In this document: positions 16,383 to 24,623 of the stretch, one piece after another
Numbering within the stretch: position 1 is the first letter of the stretch
Layout of the letters: each line of letters starts with the position of its first letter
Assembly (NCBI RefSeq): GCF_005503355.1
Contig: NZ_SCMK01000003.1
Coordinates: 186,001 to 250,000 of the forward strand
Reading direction: 5' to 3'
DNA length: 64,000 nt
Source: Sphingomonas sp. 1F27F7B
GTDB lineage: Bacteria; Pseudomonadota; Alphaproteobacteria; Sphingomonadales; Sphingomonadaceae
Position numbers and translations under genes: made by a program
Notes under the pieces: generated by a model
Seen by the model: only the letters and a program-made list of their open reading frames with translations
What the model was told of the DNA's origin: nothing
Databases searched by the model: none

Positions 16383-18014
16383 CTAACTTCCGGTCTTGCT
16401 CCAGCCGATCAGCTCGGCATCGGGAAAGGCTTCCATCGCGGCGGCGACCATCGGGGAGGCGAGCACCGCGTCGCGCTCGGCCTGCTCGTTCGCCGCCTGC
16501 TCCTCGCGCAGCGTCATCGCCTGGGCCGGCACGTCGACGCACAGGAGCTTCCAGTTGGTGCCGGTCAGCTCCTTGAGCGCGGCCCCCAGCTCCTTGATGA
16601 AATCATAGGGCAGCGGCCGCGCGGCGGCGAACTCGACCTCGGTGCCTTCGAAGCGCACCGGGCGCAGATAGTCGCGCACCTGGGTGGCGAGCTGGAAACG
16701 GCGCTTCTCCTCGAGATAGTCGGCGAGCTGGCCCAGGCTGGTGGGCATGGCCGAACCGCTCGCCCCCGGAGCCGCGGGTGCCGCCCCGCCCGAAATGGCG
16801 ACGCTGCCACTGGCGATCTGGCGCGCCAGCTCGCCCGGATCGGGCAGCTGCGACGCGTGGACGACGCGCAGCAGCGCCATCTCCGCTGCCTCGATCGGCA
16901 ATATCGCCTTCGCCACTTCGTCATGCCCGCGCAGCACCAGCTGCCACAGCCGATGGAGCGCAGGAAAGCCCAGCCCCGCCGCCCAGCGCTCGAGCGCCTT
17001 CAGCTCCTCCGCCGACTGGCCCGCATTGGCGTCGGTCCCGAGCTTGGCGAGCGTGACGGCATGCACCGTCTCCAGCAGCGTACGCAGTACCGCCTGCGGA
17101 TCTACGCCAAGGTCGTACTGCCCCCGGAGCGAGGCCAGCGCGCCGGGCGCGTCCCCCTCCAGCAGCAACCCGAACAAGGTGCGGATCGCGCCGCGGTCCG
17201 ACAGGCCCAGCATCTGCCGCACCGCCTCGGCTTTCACGCCCTCGCCTTCGAGCCCCGCATGGGCGATCGCCTGGTCGAGGATCGACAGGCCGTCGCGCGC
17301 CGATCCCTCGGCTGCACGGGCGATCAGCGCCAGCGCCTCTGGTTCAGCCTCGAAGCCTTCGGCCTGGGTCACCCTGGCGAAATGCTCGGCGAGCAGTTCG
17401 GCCGGGATGCGGCGCAGGTCGAAGCGCTGGCAGCGCGACAGCACCGTCACCGGCACCTTGTTCACTTCGGTCGTGGCGAACAGGAATTTCACATGCGCCG
17501 GCGGTTCCTCCAGCGTCTTCAGCAGCGCGTTGAACGCGCTTTTCGAGAGCATGTGGACTTCGTCGATGATGTAGATCTTGTACCGCGCCGACACGGCCGA
17601 ATAGCGCGACGCCTCGATGATCTCGCGTACGTCGTCGACGCCGGTATGCGATGCGGCGTCCATTTCGATCACGTCGATATGGCGGCCCTCGGCAATCGCG
17701 CGGCACGGCTCGCAGACGCCGCAGGGATCGATCGTCGGCCCGCCCTGCCCGTCCGGCCCGATGCAGTTCAGCGCCTTGGCGATCAGCCGCGCGGTCGATG
17801 TCTTGCCCACGCCGCGGACGCCGGTGAGCAGGAAGGCGTGCGCCAGCCGGTCGCGCTTGATCGCGTTGCCGAGCGTGGTGACCATCGCGTCCTGGCCGAT
17901 CAGTTCGGAAAAGGTCTGCGGCCGATATTTGCGCGCCAGCACGCGATAGGCCCCGGACGCATTCGGGTCGCGCGGCTGTGGGGGTTCGTCGAGGCCAAGC
18001 AGGGAATCGGACAT
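16383..18014 (-). CDS. dnaX: DNA polymerase III subunit tau/gamma
   Basis: A 543-residue clamp-loader subunit. Walker A is GVRGVGKTS at 65-73, the zinc-binding cysteines are C84, C98, C101 and C104, Walker B is DEVHMLSKSAFNALLKTLEE from 151, and SRC is in TVLSRCQRFDLRR. Domain III and a C-terminal tau-like region follow; at 543 residues the tau part is shorter than in E. coli. It loads the sliding clamp and tethers the polymerase cores. No classical E. coli-type frameshift signal was noticed. The operon is SRP RNA, small ORF, dnaX, ybaB. Confidence 0.95.
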   Translation of the reverse strand: MSDSLLGLDEPPQPRDPNASGAYRVLARKYRPQTFSELIGQDAMVTTLGNAIKRDRLAHAFLLTGVRGVGKTSTARLIAKALNCIGPDGQGGPTIDPCGVCEPCRAIAEGRHIDVIEMDAASHTGVDDVREIIEASRYSAVSARYKIYIIDEVHMLSKSAFNALLKTLEEPPAHVKFLFATTEVNKVPVTVLSRCQRFDLRRIPAELLAEHFARVTQAEGFEAEPEALALIARAAEGSARDGLSILDQAIAHAGLEGEGVKAEAVRQMLGLSDRGAIRTLFGLLLEGDAPGALASLRGQYDLGVDPQAVLRTLLETVHAVTLAKLGTDANAGQSAEELKALERWAAGLGFPALHRLWQLVLRGHDEVAKAILPIEAAEMALLRVVHASQLPDPGELARQIASGSVAISGGAAPAAPGASGSAMPTSLGQLADYLEEKRRFQLATQVRDYLRPVRFEGTEVEFAAARPLPYDFIKELGAALKELTGTNWKLLCVDVPAQAMTLREEQAANEQAERDAVLASPMVAAAMEAFPDAELIGWSKTGS

Positions 18015-18025
18015 CGTCTGCGTTC

Positions 18026-18274
18026 CTAGCGTGTTCTCGTCGCCGCGTCCAAGCCGATGGACCAGCCCCGGGCTTCGGCTAGCGGATGCGCCGCCACGTC
18101 ACCGCACGCCGGGCCGGCCGTCGGGGCGAGATAGACGTGCGTCTCCGTCTCGGTATCGCGGTCCGGCGCCACGGTTTGGATTCGCGTCGTGCCGGGCGTG
18201 CCCGCCTTGCTCAGCCCCATGATCAGCATGTTGGGCTCGGGCGTGGTGAAGGAGACATGGCCCAGCCCATCCAT
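18026..18274 (-). CDS. Hypothetical protein upstream of dnaX
   Basis: An 82-residue reading frame (MDGLGHVSFTTPEPNMLIMG onward) between the SRP RNA gene and dnaX. I recognise no domain. It is supported by an AGGGAG ribosome site eight bases before the ATG, a very strong preference for G or C at third codon positions like the surrounding genes, and a position 11 bases before dnaX on the same strand. A GTG nine bases further upstream would extend it but overlaps that ribosome site. No membrane segment or signal peptide is seen. Confidence 0.55.
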   Translation of the reverse strand: MDGLGHVSFTTPEPNMLIMGLSKAGTPGTTRIQTVAPDRDTETETHVYLAPTAGPACGDVAAHPLAEARGWSIGLDAATRTR

Positions 18275-18369
18275 CCGGCGCACTCCCTTGCAATCATTCG
18301 GTTGCAGGCAAGGCTAGCCGCTCTCCGGCGCTACGCCAACGCGCGCCTGCAAGCTTCGTCGATTTGAGG

Positions 18370-18472
18370 ATGCGGTGGGAGCCGGAACGACCCGCAGCGA
18401 AATCGTTGTGGCTGCTTCCTTCCGGATCTGACCAGGTTGGCGACGACTGCGTCCGCCCGACTCCCGCGGCGC
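18370..18472 (-). ncRNA. ffs: 4.5S RNA of the signal recognition particle (small bacterial type)
   Basis: Read on the minus strand the DNA contains CTGGTCAGATCCGGAAGGAA followed by GCAGCC, the universally conserved SRP RNA domain IV with its GGAA tetraloop. The flanks pair to close a long hairpin (GGGAG near 18465 with CTCCC near 18380). The RNA binds Ffh and directs nascent membrane and secreted proteins to FtsY. The ends are estimated from the pairing and could be off by several bases. Placement upstream of dnaX is common in alphaproteobacteria. Confidence 0.88.
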
Positions 18473-18535
18473 ATATGGGCAAAGTCAGGCGGTTAGGCAA
18501 GGGCGGGAACGCAGATGCGCCCCCGCCCGGAACCC

Positions 18536-18760
18536 TTAGCGGTGGACGCGCACCTTGCGGCACACGCGCTGGCGATGGCCATGGTGCCACTTGGTCTTGC
18601 ACACCGTGCGCCACTGGGGCCGCTTGCGATGGTTTGGCCGGTGATGCTGGATGTCCGCCTTGCCGGCGATCGCCGGTGCCGCCGGAGCGGCAGCAGCGTT
18701 GGCGGCCGGAATGGCGAGCGTCGCAGCCGCAGCGGCCGCGAGGATCGGAAGCAATTTCAT
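18536..18760 (-). CDS. Small secreted basic protein of unknown function
   Basis: A 74-residue protein with a signal peptide (KLLPILAAAAAATLAIPAAN). The mature part of about 45 residues is rich in His, Arg and Lys (IQHHRPNHRKRPQWRTVCKT) and has two Cys about 16 residues apart that could form a disulfide. It may bind metal or nucleic acid, but I recognise no family. The start at 18760 is preferred over one 78 bases upstream because it directly begins the signal peptide and has GAGAGAAG before it. Confidence 0.6.
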   Translation of the reverse strand: MKLLPILAAAAAATLAIPAANAAAAPAAPAIAGKADIQHHRPNHRKRPQWRTVCKTKWHHGHRQRVCRKVRVHR

Positions 18761-18915
18761 ATCTTCTCTCTCCTGCTTGCGGGGGAAAGAACCCCCCATG
18801 TCGGAAACCGGAAAGATCGTTTCGGTTCCATGCTCCATCCTGAAATTGAACCGATTTCGACAGGCTGAACGGATCGCTCAGCAAGAAGTCATCCGAAATC
18901 CGCTCGCAGGGTGCG

Positions 18916-19251
18916 TCAGCGCCCCTGCATGTCGCGGTGGCCGGCCGGCATGCGCACCACCAGCCCGTCCAGCTCCGGCGTAAGCAGGATCTGGCAGGCG
19001 AGCCGGCTGGTGCGCACCGCTCCCACCGCCAGGTCGAGCATGTCCTCCTCTTCCTCTGCCGCGCGGGGCAGCCGGGCGAAATGCTCGGGATCGACGATCA
19101 CATGGCAGGTCGAGCAGGCCATCTGCCCCTCGCAGGTGCCCTCCAGCGGCTGGCCGTCATTCTGCGCCACTTCGAGCAGGCGCAGGCCCGCCTCGGCCTC
19201 CACTTCATGCCGGTCGCGCCCGTCCGCGCTGACAAAGGTGACGCGGATCAT
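18916..19251 (-). CDS. [2Fe-2S] ferredoxin, adrenodoxin type
   Basis: A 111-residue ferredoxin. Cluster ligands are C40, C46, C49 and C86 in the pattern C-x5-C-x2-C-x36-C (GTCEGQMACSTCH; RLACQI). The acidic EEEED stretch near 66-70 matches the partner-binding helix of vertebrate-type ferredoxins. The ATG overlaps the end of the upstream cysteine desulfurase gene by four bases, so it is likely made together with it and serves Fe-S cluster assembly, or an oxidoreductase such as a P450, as electron donor. Confidence 0.9.
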   Translation of the reverse strand: MIRVTFVSADGRDRHEVEAEAGLRLLEVAQNDGQPLEGTCEGQMACSTCHVIVDPEHFARLPRAAEEEEDMLDLAVGAVRTSRLACQILLTPELDGLVVRMPAGHRDMQGR

Positions 19252-20339
19252 GCGGCGCGGCTCTGCCGCCGGGCAGCAGCGACGATCCGGTCGATCGCAT
19301 GGAGCAGCGCGTCCTCGGTGGTGTAGCGGCCGAAGCCGATGCGGATGCTCGCACGCGCCTGGGCGTCGCTCAGTCCCAGAGCCCGCAGCACATGACTGGG
19401 CCGCCCCGATCCGCTCGCGCAGGCCGAGCCCGCGGAGAAGGCGATGTCACGCAGGTCCGACATCAGCCGGGCGACGTCGAGCCCGTCATGGCGCAGATTG
19501 AGATTGCCCGGATAGCGATCGGCCTGTGCGCCGTTGAGCACCCAGTCGCCCGGAACGCGCGCAAGCGCGGCGCGGAACAGCTGCTCGGCATGGGCATGGT
19601 CGACGCCGAAACGCTGCTTGGCGAGCCTGGCGGCCGCGCCGAACCCCGCGCACAGCGCCGGCGAGAGCGTGCCCGAGCGCCCCGCCGGTTCCTGCCCGCC
19701 GCCGTGCAGCAGCGGCGCCAGCGCCACGCCGTCGCGGATCCACAAGGCGCCCACGCCCTTGGGCCCGTGGATCTTGTGCGCCGAGACCGCGATCAGATCG
19801 CAGCCGTCCGGCATGCGCACCCGGCCATAGCCCTGCACCGCATCGCACAGGAACAGCGCGCCCGCGGCATGGGCGAGATGCGCCAGCTCCTCGATCGGCT
19901 GGATCACGCCGATCTCGTTGTTGACCAGCATCGCCGCGACCAGGCCGATTCCCGGCCGGATCGCGGCCCGCGCGGCAGCGAGATCGACCAGCCCTTCGGG
20001 ACCGACCGGCAGCACCACCGCTTCCCTGCCCCGGCGCCGCTCCGCCTCGACCGTGTCGAGCACCGCGGCATGTTCGGTCGCGATCGTCACGATCCCGCCG
20101 CTCGCGCCCTTGATCGCCCAGTTGAGCGCCTCGGTCGCGCCGCCGGTGAAGCTCACCGTGCCGCCCGGGGGGAACAACGCGGCGACATCGTCGCGCGCCA
20201 CTTCCACTGCCGCCCTTGCCGCGCGACCCTGGGCATGGGTGGAATGCGGATTGGCGAAATTGCCTTCCAGCAAGGGCAGCATCGCGGCCAGCGCTTCGGG
20301 CGCGAGCGGTGTGGTCGCCTGATAGTCGAGATAAGTCAT
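19248..20339 (-). CDS. Cysteine desulfurase (NifS/IscS family), second of two
   Basis: A 363-residue PLP enzyme: YLDYQATTPLAPEAL at the start, the PLP lysine in SAHKIHGPKGVGALW, and the catalytic Cys in SAGSACASGSGRPSHVL. It takes sulfur from cysteine for Fe-S clusters or tRNA thiolation. The overlap with the upstream paralogue (ATGA, 4 bases) and with the ferredoxin downstream (4 bases) indicates one operon. Sequence divergence from its neighbour suggests the two have different partners rather than being a recent duplication. Confidence 0.88.
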   Translation of the reverse strand: MTYLDYQATTPLAPEALAAMLPLLEGNFANPHSTHAQGRAARAAVEVARDDVAALFPPGGTVSFTGGATEALNWAIKGASGGIVTIATEHAAVLDTVEAERRRGREAVVLPVGPEGLVDLAAARAAIRPGIGLVAAMLVNNEIGVIQPIEELAHLAHAAGALFLCDAVQGYGRVRMPDGCDLIAVSAHKIHGPKGVGALWIRDGVALAPLLHGGGQEPAGRSGTLSPALCAGFGAAARLAKQRFGVDHAHAEQLFRAALARVPGDWVLNGAQADRYPGNLNLRHDGLDVARLMSDLRDIAFSAGSACASGSGRPSHVLRALGLSDAQARASIRIGFGRYTTEDALLHAIDRIVAAARRQSRAA

Positions 20340-21412
20340 GCGGCTCTGGTTCTGGCCTCGATCGCGATCTGACGCCAGAGCGTCGTGAAGGCATCCACCT
20401 CCGCTTCGGTGGTACCGCGCCCGAAACTCACCCGCACCACTTCGCGCAAGGCCGGCTCCTCCCAGCCCATCGCAGTGAGGACGTGGCTCGGCCGCATGCT
20501 GCCCGAGGAACAGGCGCTGCCCGCCGAGACCGCGAAGCCGGCCAGGTCGAAGCGGATCAGCTGCGCAGCGGAGGAGGTGCCCGGCATGCGATACGCCCCG
20601 ATCAGGGGGCTGCGCGGCCGGGTCGAGCCTATGACCTCGCCCCCCTCTTCCACGATCGCCCTTTCCAGCCGCACCCGCAACGCGGCCATGCGCGCCAGAT
20701 TCTCGGGCGCCGTAACGGCGGCAGCATAGCCGAGCGCGCCGGGGAGGTTCTCGGTCCCCGCGCGATAGCCCCTTTCCTGCCCGCCCATCGGCAGCAGCAC
20801 GCCGAAGTCGCGGACCAGCAGCGCGCCGATCCCCGGCGGCCCGCCGCGCTTGTGCGCCGAGACCGCGACGAGATCGGCATGGCGCAGCACTGCCTCGTCG
20901 GCACGTGCAGGCATCTGCGCGGCATCGACCAGCAGGATGGCGTCGGCCGCGTGCACGATATCCGCGATCTCGGCGATCGGCTGGCGCACGCCGGTCTCGC
21001 TGTTCGCCCATTGCACGCCGACGAGCGCACGCGGCCCCGCCACCAGCGCGGCGCGCAGCGCGTCGAGATCCAGTATCCCGTCCCGGTCGACCGGCAGCAC
21101 CTGCGCCCCCTCCGAATGGCGCAGCACCGAATCATGCTCGACCGCGCTGATCAGCCGGCGCGGCGCCATCGAGCGGCCGAGCGCCATGTGCAGCGATTCG
21201 CTGGCACCGCTGGTGAAGATCAATTCATGCGCCCAGCCATAGGCGGCGGCGACTTCGACGCGCGCCTTCTCCAGCGCGGCGCGGGCGGCGCGCCCCTCGG
21301 CGTGGGGCGAGCTGGGATTGGCCCAGTGCCGCATGCCCGCCTCCACCGCCGCCAGCGCTTCGGGCAGCATCGGAGTGGTGGCGGCATGATCGAGATAGAT
21401 GCGGTCGGCCAA
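20336..21412 (-). CDS. Cysteine desulfurase (NifS/IscS family), first of two
   Basis: A 358-residue PLP enzyme: RIYLDHAATTPMLPEAL, PLP lysine in SAHKRGGPPGIGALL, catalytic Cys in SAGSACSSGSMRPSHVL. The chosen start is a TTG at 21412, which begins three residues before the conserved RIYLDHAATTP; an ATG at 21469 would add 19 residues without family support. It is the first gene of the desulfurase-desulfurase-ferredoxin operon and is divergent from the hydrolase at 21510. No scaffold gene (iscU, sufB) is present in the window. Confidence 0.85.
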   Translation of the reverse strand: MADRIYLDHAATTPMLPEALAAVEAGMRHWANPSSPHAEGRAARAALEKARVEVAAAYGWAHELIFTSGASESLHMALGRSMAPRRLISAVEHDSVLRHSEGAQVLPVDRDGILDLDALRAALVAGPRALVGVQWANSETGVRQPIAEIADIVHAADAILLVDAAQMPARADEAVLRHADLVAVSAHKRGGPPGIGALLVRDFGVLLPMGGQERGYRAGTENLPGALGYAAAVTAPENLARMAALRVRLERAIVEEGGEVIGSTRPRSPLIGAYRMPGTSSAAQLIRFDLAGFAVSAGSACSSGSMRPSHVLTAMGWEEPALREVVRVSFGRGTTEAEVDAFTTLWRQIAIEARTRAA

Positions 21413-21509
21413 GTTGCTCTCGTAATAATTGCGTAAAGGGGCGCGCTGCCTATATAGCGCCCAACTCACCGCGCTCCACCGCGCGCCTCCAATTCAAAGC
21501 AGGTCTGCC

Positions 21510-22166
21510 TTGCCCGAAGTCATCTTCCCCGGCCCCGAAGGGCGCCTCGAAGGCCGTTTCGCCCCCGCTCCCAAGCCGCGCGCGCCGGTCGCCATGATCC
21601 TCCACCCGCATCCCAATGCGGGCGGCACGATGAACAACCGCATCGTGCAGGAAGTCTACAAGACCTTCCAGCGTCGCGGCTTCGCGACGCTACGCTTCAA
21701 TTTCCGCGGCGTCGGCAAGAGCCAGGGAACGTTCGACAACGGCATCGGCGAACTGTCCGACGCCGCGAGCGCGCTCGACTGGGTGCAGAGCTTCCATCCG
21801 GAGGCGAGCAGCACCTGGGTCGCCGGCTTCGGCTTCGGCGCCTGGATCGGCATGCAGCTGCTGATGCGCCGTCCGGAGATCCGCGGCTTCATCTCGATCG
21901 CCCCGCCGGCGAACATGTTCGACTTCACCTTCCTCGCCCCCTGCCCTTCCTCGGGCATCATCATCCAGGGCGAGAATGACGAGGTGGTGACGCCGAGCGC
22001 GGTGCAGAAGCTGGTCGACAAGCTGCGCACGCAGAAGCACATCACCATCCATCACGACACCATCCCGGGCGCGAACCACTTCTTCGAGCACGAGATGGAC
22101 GACCTGATGAAGAGCGTCGACCGCTATCTCGACATGCGGCTCGACCCCAACTCGCCGATCCGCTGA
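21510..22166 (+). CDS. Alpha/beta hydrolase with a Gly in place of the nucleophile Ser
   Basis: A 218-residue protein of the small alpha/beta hydrolase group with ILHPHPNAGGTMNN, RFNFRGVGKSQGTFD, and the later acid/His pair GENDEVV and GANHFFEHE. The nucleophile elbow reads VAGFGFGAW: residue 108 is Gly (codon GGC at 21831) where hydrolases have Ser. It is therefore either inactive or works differently, unless this is a single-base error. A TTG is used as start because the conserved sequence begins there; no good ATG fits. It is followed by the ADP-ribosylglycohydrolase seven bases later. Confidence 0.8.
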   Translation: MPEVIFPGPEGRLEGRFAPAPKPRAPVAMILHPHPNAGGTMNNRIVQEVYKTFQRRGFATLRFNFRGVGKSQGTFDNGIGELSDAASALDWVQSFHPEASSTWVAGFGFGAWIGMQLLMRRPEIRGFISIAPPANMFDFTFLAPCPSSGIIIQGENDEVVTPSAVQKLVDKLRTQKHITIHHDTIPGANHFFEHEMDDLMKSVDRYLDMRLDPNSPIR

Positions 22167-22172
22167 GACGAT

Positions 22173-23078
22173 GTGCCGACCACGATGATCGCGGATCGCG
22201 CGGCCGGCGCATTGCTCGGTCTCGCGGTCGGCGACGCTATCGGCACCACGCTCGAATTCAGCCCCCGCGATAGCCGGCCGCCGCTCACCGACATGATCGG
22301 CGGCGGCCCGTTCAACCTGCGCGCGGGCCAATGGACAGACGACACCGCGATGGCAGTGGCACTGGCCACCAGCCTTGCCGAGTGCGGCCGCTTCGACCCA
22401 CACGACTGCATGAGCCGGTTCGTCAACTGGTTTCGGCGGGGCGTGTACAGCTGCACCGGCACCTGCTTCGACATCGGCATCGCGACACGCGGCGCGCTCA
22501 CCCGCTTCGAGGAGGACGGCGACCCCTTTGCCGGCTCCACCAATCCGCTGAGCGCCGGCAACGGATCGCTGATGCGGCTGTCGCCCGTGGCGATCTGGGC
22601 GGCCCCTCGCGGCGCGGACTTGGTCGCGGAGACAGCCCGCGCGCAAAGCCGCCTCACCCATGCCGCCGAGGAATGCCAAGCTGCCTGCGCAGCTTATGCG
22701 CTGCTCACTGCCCGCGCTATCCTGGGCGCGTCGCGCGAGGCGGTGCTTGCGCCGATGCCCTTTGAAGGGCCGTCGAGGATCATCGGCATCCTTGCCGGCG
22801 AATGGCGCGGCAAGGCACGCGGCGACATCTCGTCGAGCGGCTATGTAGTCGATAGCCTGGAGGCGGCCCTATGGTGCGTCGGCGAGACCGGGAGCTTCGA
22901 AGCCGCGGTGCTGCTCGCCGCCAATCTGGGTGATGACGCCGATACGGTTGCGGCGATCACGGGCCAGCTCGCGGGAGCGCTCTACGGCGCTTCGGCGATC
23001 CCTGGGCATTGGCGTGATCGGCTCGCCTGGCATGACGAGATTGCCGCTCTCGCGCTGCGGCTGCTCAATCCTTCCTGA
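22173..23078 (+). CDS. ADP-ribosylglycohydrolase family protein
   Basis: A 301-residue DraG/ARH-fold protein. Metal-binding motifs are GDAIGTTLEF, QWTDDTAM and, at the C-terminal end, GDDADTVAAITGQLAGALYG; NPLSAGNGSLMR is also diagnostic. It removes ADP-ribose from proteins or cleaves related compounds. The GTG at 22173 or the ATG at 22185 could be the start. The last 14 bases overlap the convergent DUF2093 gene. Coupling with the hydrolase upstream is suggested by the 6-base gap only. Confidence 0.88.
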   Translation: MPTTMIADRAAGALLGLAVGDAIGTTLEFSPRDSRPPLTDMIGGGPFNLRAGQWTDDTAMAVALATSLAECGRFDPHDCMSRFVNWFRRGVYSCTGTCFDIGIATRGALTRFEEDGDPFAGSTNPLSAGNGSLMRLSPVAIWAAPRGADLVAETARAQSRLTHAAEECQAACAAYALLTARAILGASREAVLAPMPFEGPSRIIGILAGEWRGKARGDISSSGYVVDSLEAALWCVGETGSFEAAVLLAANLGDDADTVAAITGQLAGALYGASAIPGHWRDRLAWHDEIAALALRLLNPS

Positions 23079-23283
23079 GATTCTTCGCCCCACCCGCCAG
23101 GATCGCCGCAGTCGCCTCGGCCGCGCCGCGATAGGCTTCCTGGAATTCGGCGCTCCAATATTTGAGCTGGTCGAGCGGGATCGGCTCGCCGCTGACGGCG
23201 CAGACGACATGGGTGCCCGGACGGATCACGTCGAAATCGGACGCGTCGTAATGGAGTTCGGCGAGAAGCGACATGCCGCTCAT
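23065..23283 (-). CDS. DUF2093 protein
   Basis: A 72-residue protein carrying the short DUF2093 pattern: FDVIRPGTHVVCAVSGEPIP then LDQLKYWSAEFQEAYRGA. The family is found almost only in alphaproteobacteria and has no known function. Its 3' end overlaps that of the ADP-ribosylglycohydrolase by 14 bases. ATGs at 23283 and 23274 are both possible starts; no clear ribosome site separates them. Confidence 0.82.
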   Translation of the reverse strand: MSGMSLLAELHYDASDFDVIRPGTHVVCAVSGEPIPLDQLKYWSAEFQEAYRGAAEATAAILAGGAKNLRKD

Positions 23284-23312
23284 CTAGGGGCTCGCGCCTC
23301 CTACGCCAATGC

Positions 23313-24155
23313 TCAGCGCGCCAGCACGCCGTCGATCCAGCGATCCACCACGGCGGTCGCGGGATAGCCGGGGTCGCCCAGCTCGCGGTTGATCTCCATA
23401 TGGCCGCGCAGTCCCCGGCCGGCAAAGCCCTGTACCGTCACCCGCGCTCCTGCCGCCGCAAGCGCACGCCCCAGCGCTTCGGACTGGCGGCTGCTGTCGG
23501 CGCGCTCCACGTGCAGGATCAGGAAGTCCCGGGCATTGGGCGCGGCGGCCTGCAAGGTCGGCGAGAGCCTGCGCTGGCGGGCGGGATCGCGGCCGAATGC
23601 GGCATCATAGGTGCCGCCCATGATCCGCGGACCATCCGCCATCTGCACCGGCACGTCATAGGCGGCGCCATCGAGCAGCACGACCCCGGCGAGCTTGTCG
23701 AGACCCCACCCCGCCTTTCTGAGATAGGCGGGATCGGTCGCGACCAGCGCGGCCAGATGCGCGCCGGCGCTATGCCCCATCACCACGATCTTGCCGGGAT
23801 CCACGCCCAGCGCGCGGGCATGCCGAGCCAGATAGGCCAGCGAATCGGCGACGTCCTGCGCCTGCTGCTCCACGGTCGCGCCCGGCACGAGCCGATAGTT
23901 GACGCTGGCAAAGGCGAAGCCGCGCCCGGTGAAATGGGCGATCTTGGCCGCGCCGGTCGCATTGCCCTTGTCGCCCCGCTTCCAGCCGCCGCCATGGACG
24001 AACACCACCAGCGGCGCCGCATCCCCCGCCCCCCTGTAGAAATCGAGTTTCTGCAATTGCGCCGCGCCATAGGCGATTTCGCGGGCCGGCGCCGATTGCC
24101 CGAACGCGGGCACTGTGGCGAGAAGCAACGGCAGCAGGATCAATGACTTGCGCAT
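23313..24155 (-). CDS. Secreted alpha/beta hydrolase (carboxylesterase/lipase type)
   Basis: A 280-residue protein with a signal peptide (KSLILLPLLLATVPAFGQ). The oxyanion-hole motif VVFVHGGGWKRGDKG and the nucleophile elbow VMGHSAGAHLA are those of the BD-FAE/hormone-sensitive-lipase-like group. The acid and His are likely in ERADSSRQSE and RGLRGHMEINR. It probably hydrolyses short-chain or feruloyl esters outside the cytoplasm; the substrate is unknown. GAGG six bases upstream supports the ATG at 24155 over upstream frame extensions. Confidence 0.85.
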   Translation of the reverse strand: MRKSLILLPLLLATVPAFGQSAPAREIAYGAAQLQKLDFYRGAGDAAPLVVFVHGGGWKRGDKGNATGAAKIAHFTGRGFAFASVNYRLVPGATVEQQAQDVADSLAYLARHARALGVDPGKIVVMGHSAGAHLAALVATDPAYLRKAGWGLDKLAGVVLLDGAAYDVPVQMADGPRIMGGTYDAAFGRDPARQRRLSPTLQAAAPNARDFLILHVERADSSRQSEALGRALAAAGARVTVQGFAGRGLRGHMEINRELGDPGYPATAVVDRWIDGVLAR

Positions 24156-24275
24156 CACACACCTCATCGGGCGAATGCGCGCAGGATAGGAAATCGGCCC
24201 AGGGGCGTCCAACGCTCTTGTGTAACCATATGTAACGGGAGCGCGCGGCAACCCCGGGACGAAGCGGCGCGGAAC

Positions 24276-24443
24276 TCAGATCCGCAGGATCAGCAGATTG
24301 CCGAGGATCACGACGGCGCAGACCCACATCAGGATCGCCTTGGTCCGGTCCACGCGGAACTGCTTCCACCCGCCCCAAACGAGCGCGGCCATGGCAATCA
24401 CCGCGATGCTCAGCCAGAGCGGCTCGAGGCCGGGATCGGGCAT
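24276..24443 (-). CDS. Small membrane protein, unknown function
   Basis: A 55-residue protein with two hydrophobic segments (LWLSIAVIAMAALVWGGW and AILMWVCAVVILGNLLIL) joined by a basic linker (KQFRVDRTK). No family recognised. The ATG overlaps the stop of the gene upstream (TGATG), so it is the last gene of the threonine dehydratase operon. Confidence 0.62.
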   Translation of the reverse strand: MPDPGLEPLWLSIAVIAMAALVWGGWKQFRVDRTKAILMWVCAVVILGNLLILRI

Positions 24444-24619
24444 CAGCGGGCGATCAGCCAGGCGAGCAGCGCGCTTCCCCCGATCACGCCGCCGAACAGC
24501 GCGATCATCCGGGGGTCGCCGCGATAGGCGATGCGCAGCACGCCCCAGAGGAAGTAACCGAGCGCACGCGCGCCGACGCTCATGACGTTCGCGATCACGG
24601 CGCCGAGGCGGGTGGCCAC
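24443..24619 (-). CDS. Small membrane protein, unknown function
   Basis: About 58 residues from a GTG at 24619, six bases after the dehydratase stop; an ATG at 24583 or in-frame starts within the dehydratase are alternatives. It has a helical N-terminus (RLGAVIANVMSVGARALGYF) and a C-terminal membrane segment (MIALFGGVIGGSALLAWLIA). I recognise no family. Its coupling to both neighbours (short gap upstream, TGATG overlap downstream) indicates a three-gene operon. Confidence 0.58.
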   Translation of the reverse strand: MATRLGAVIANVMSVGARALGYFLWGVLRIAYRGDPRMIALFGGVIGGSALLAWLIAR

Positions 24620-24623
24620 CGGG

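Noticed and set aside
18395..18410. GGAAC and CGTT inside the SRP RNA region on the plus strand
   Set aside because: The spacing is 15 bases, one too few, and there is no plus-strand gene downstream.
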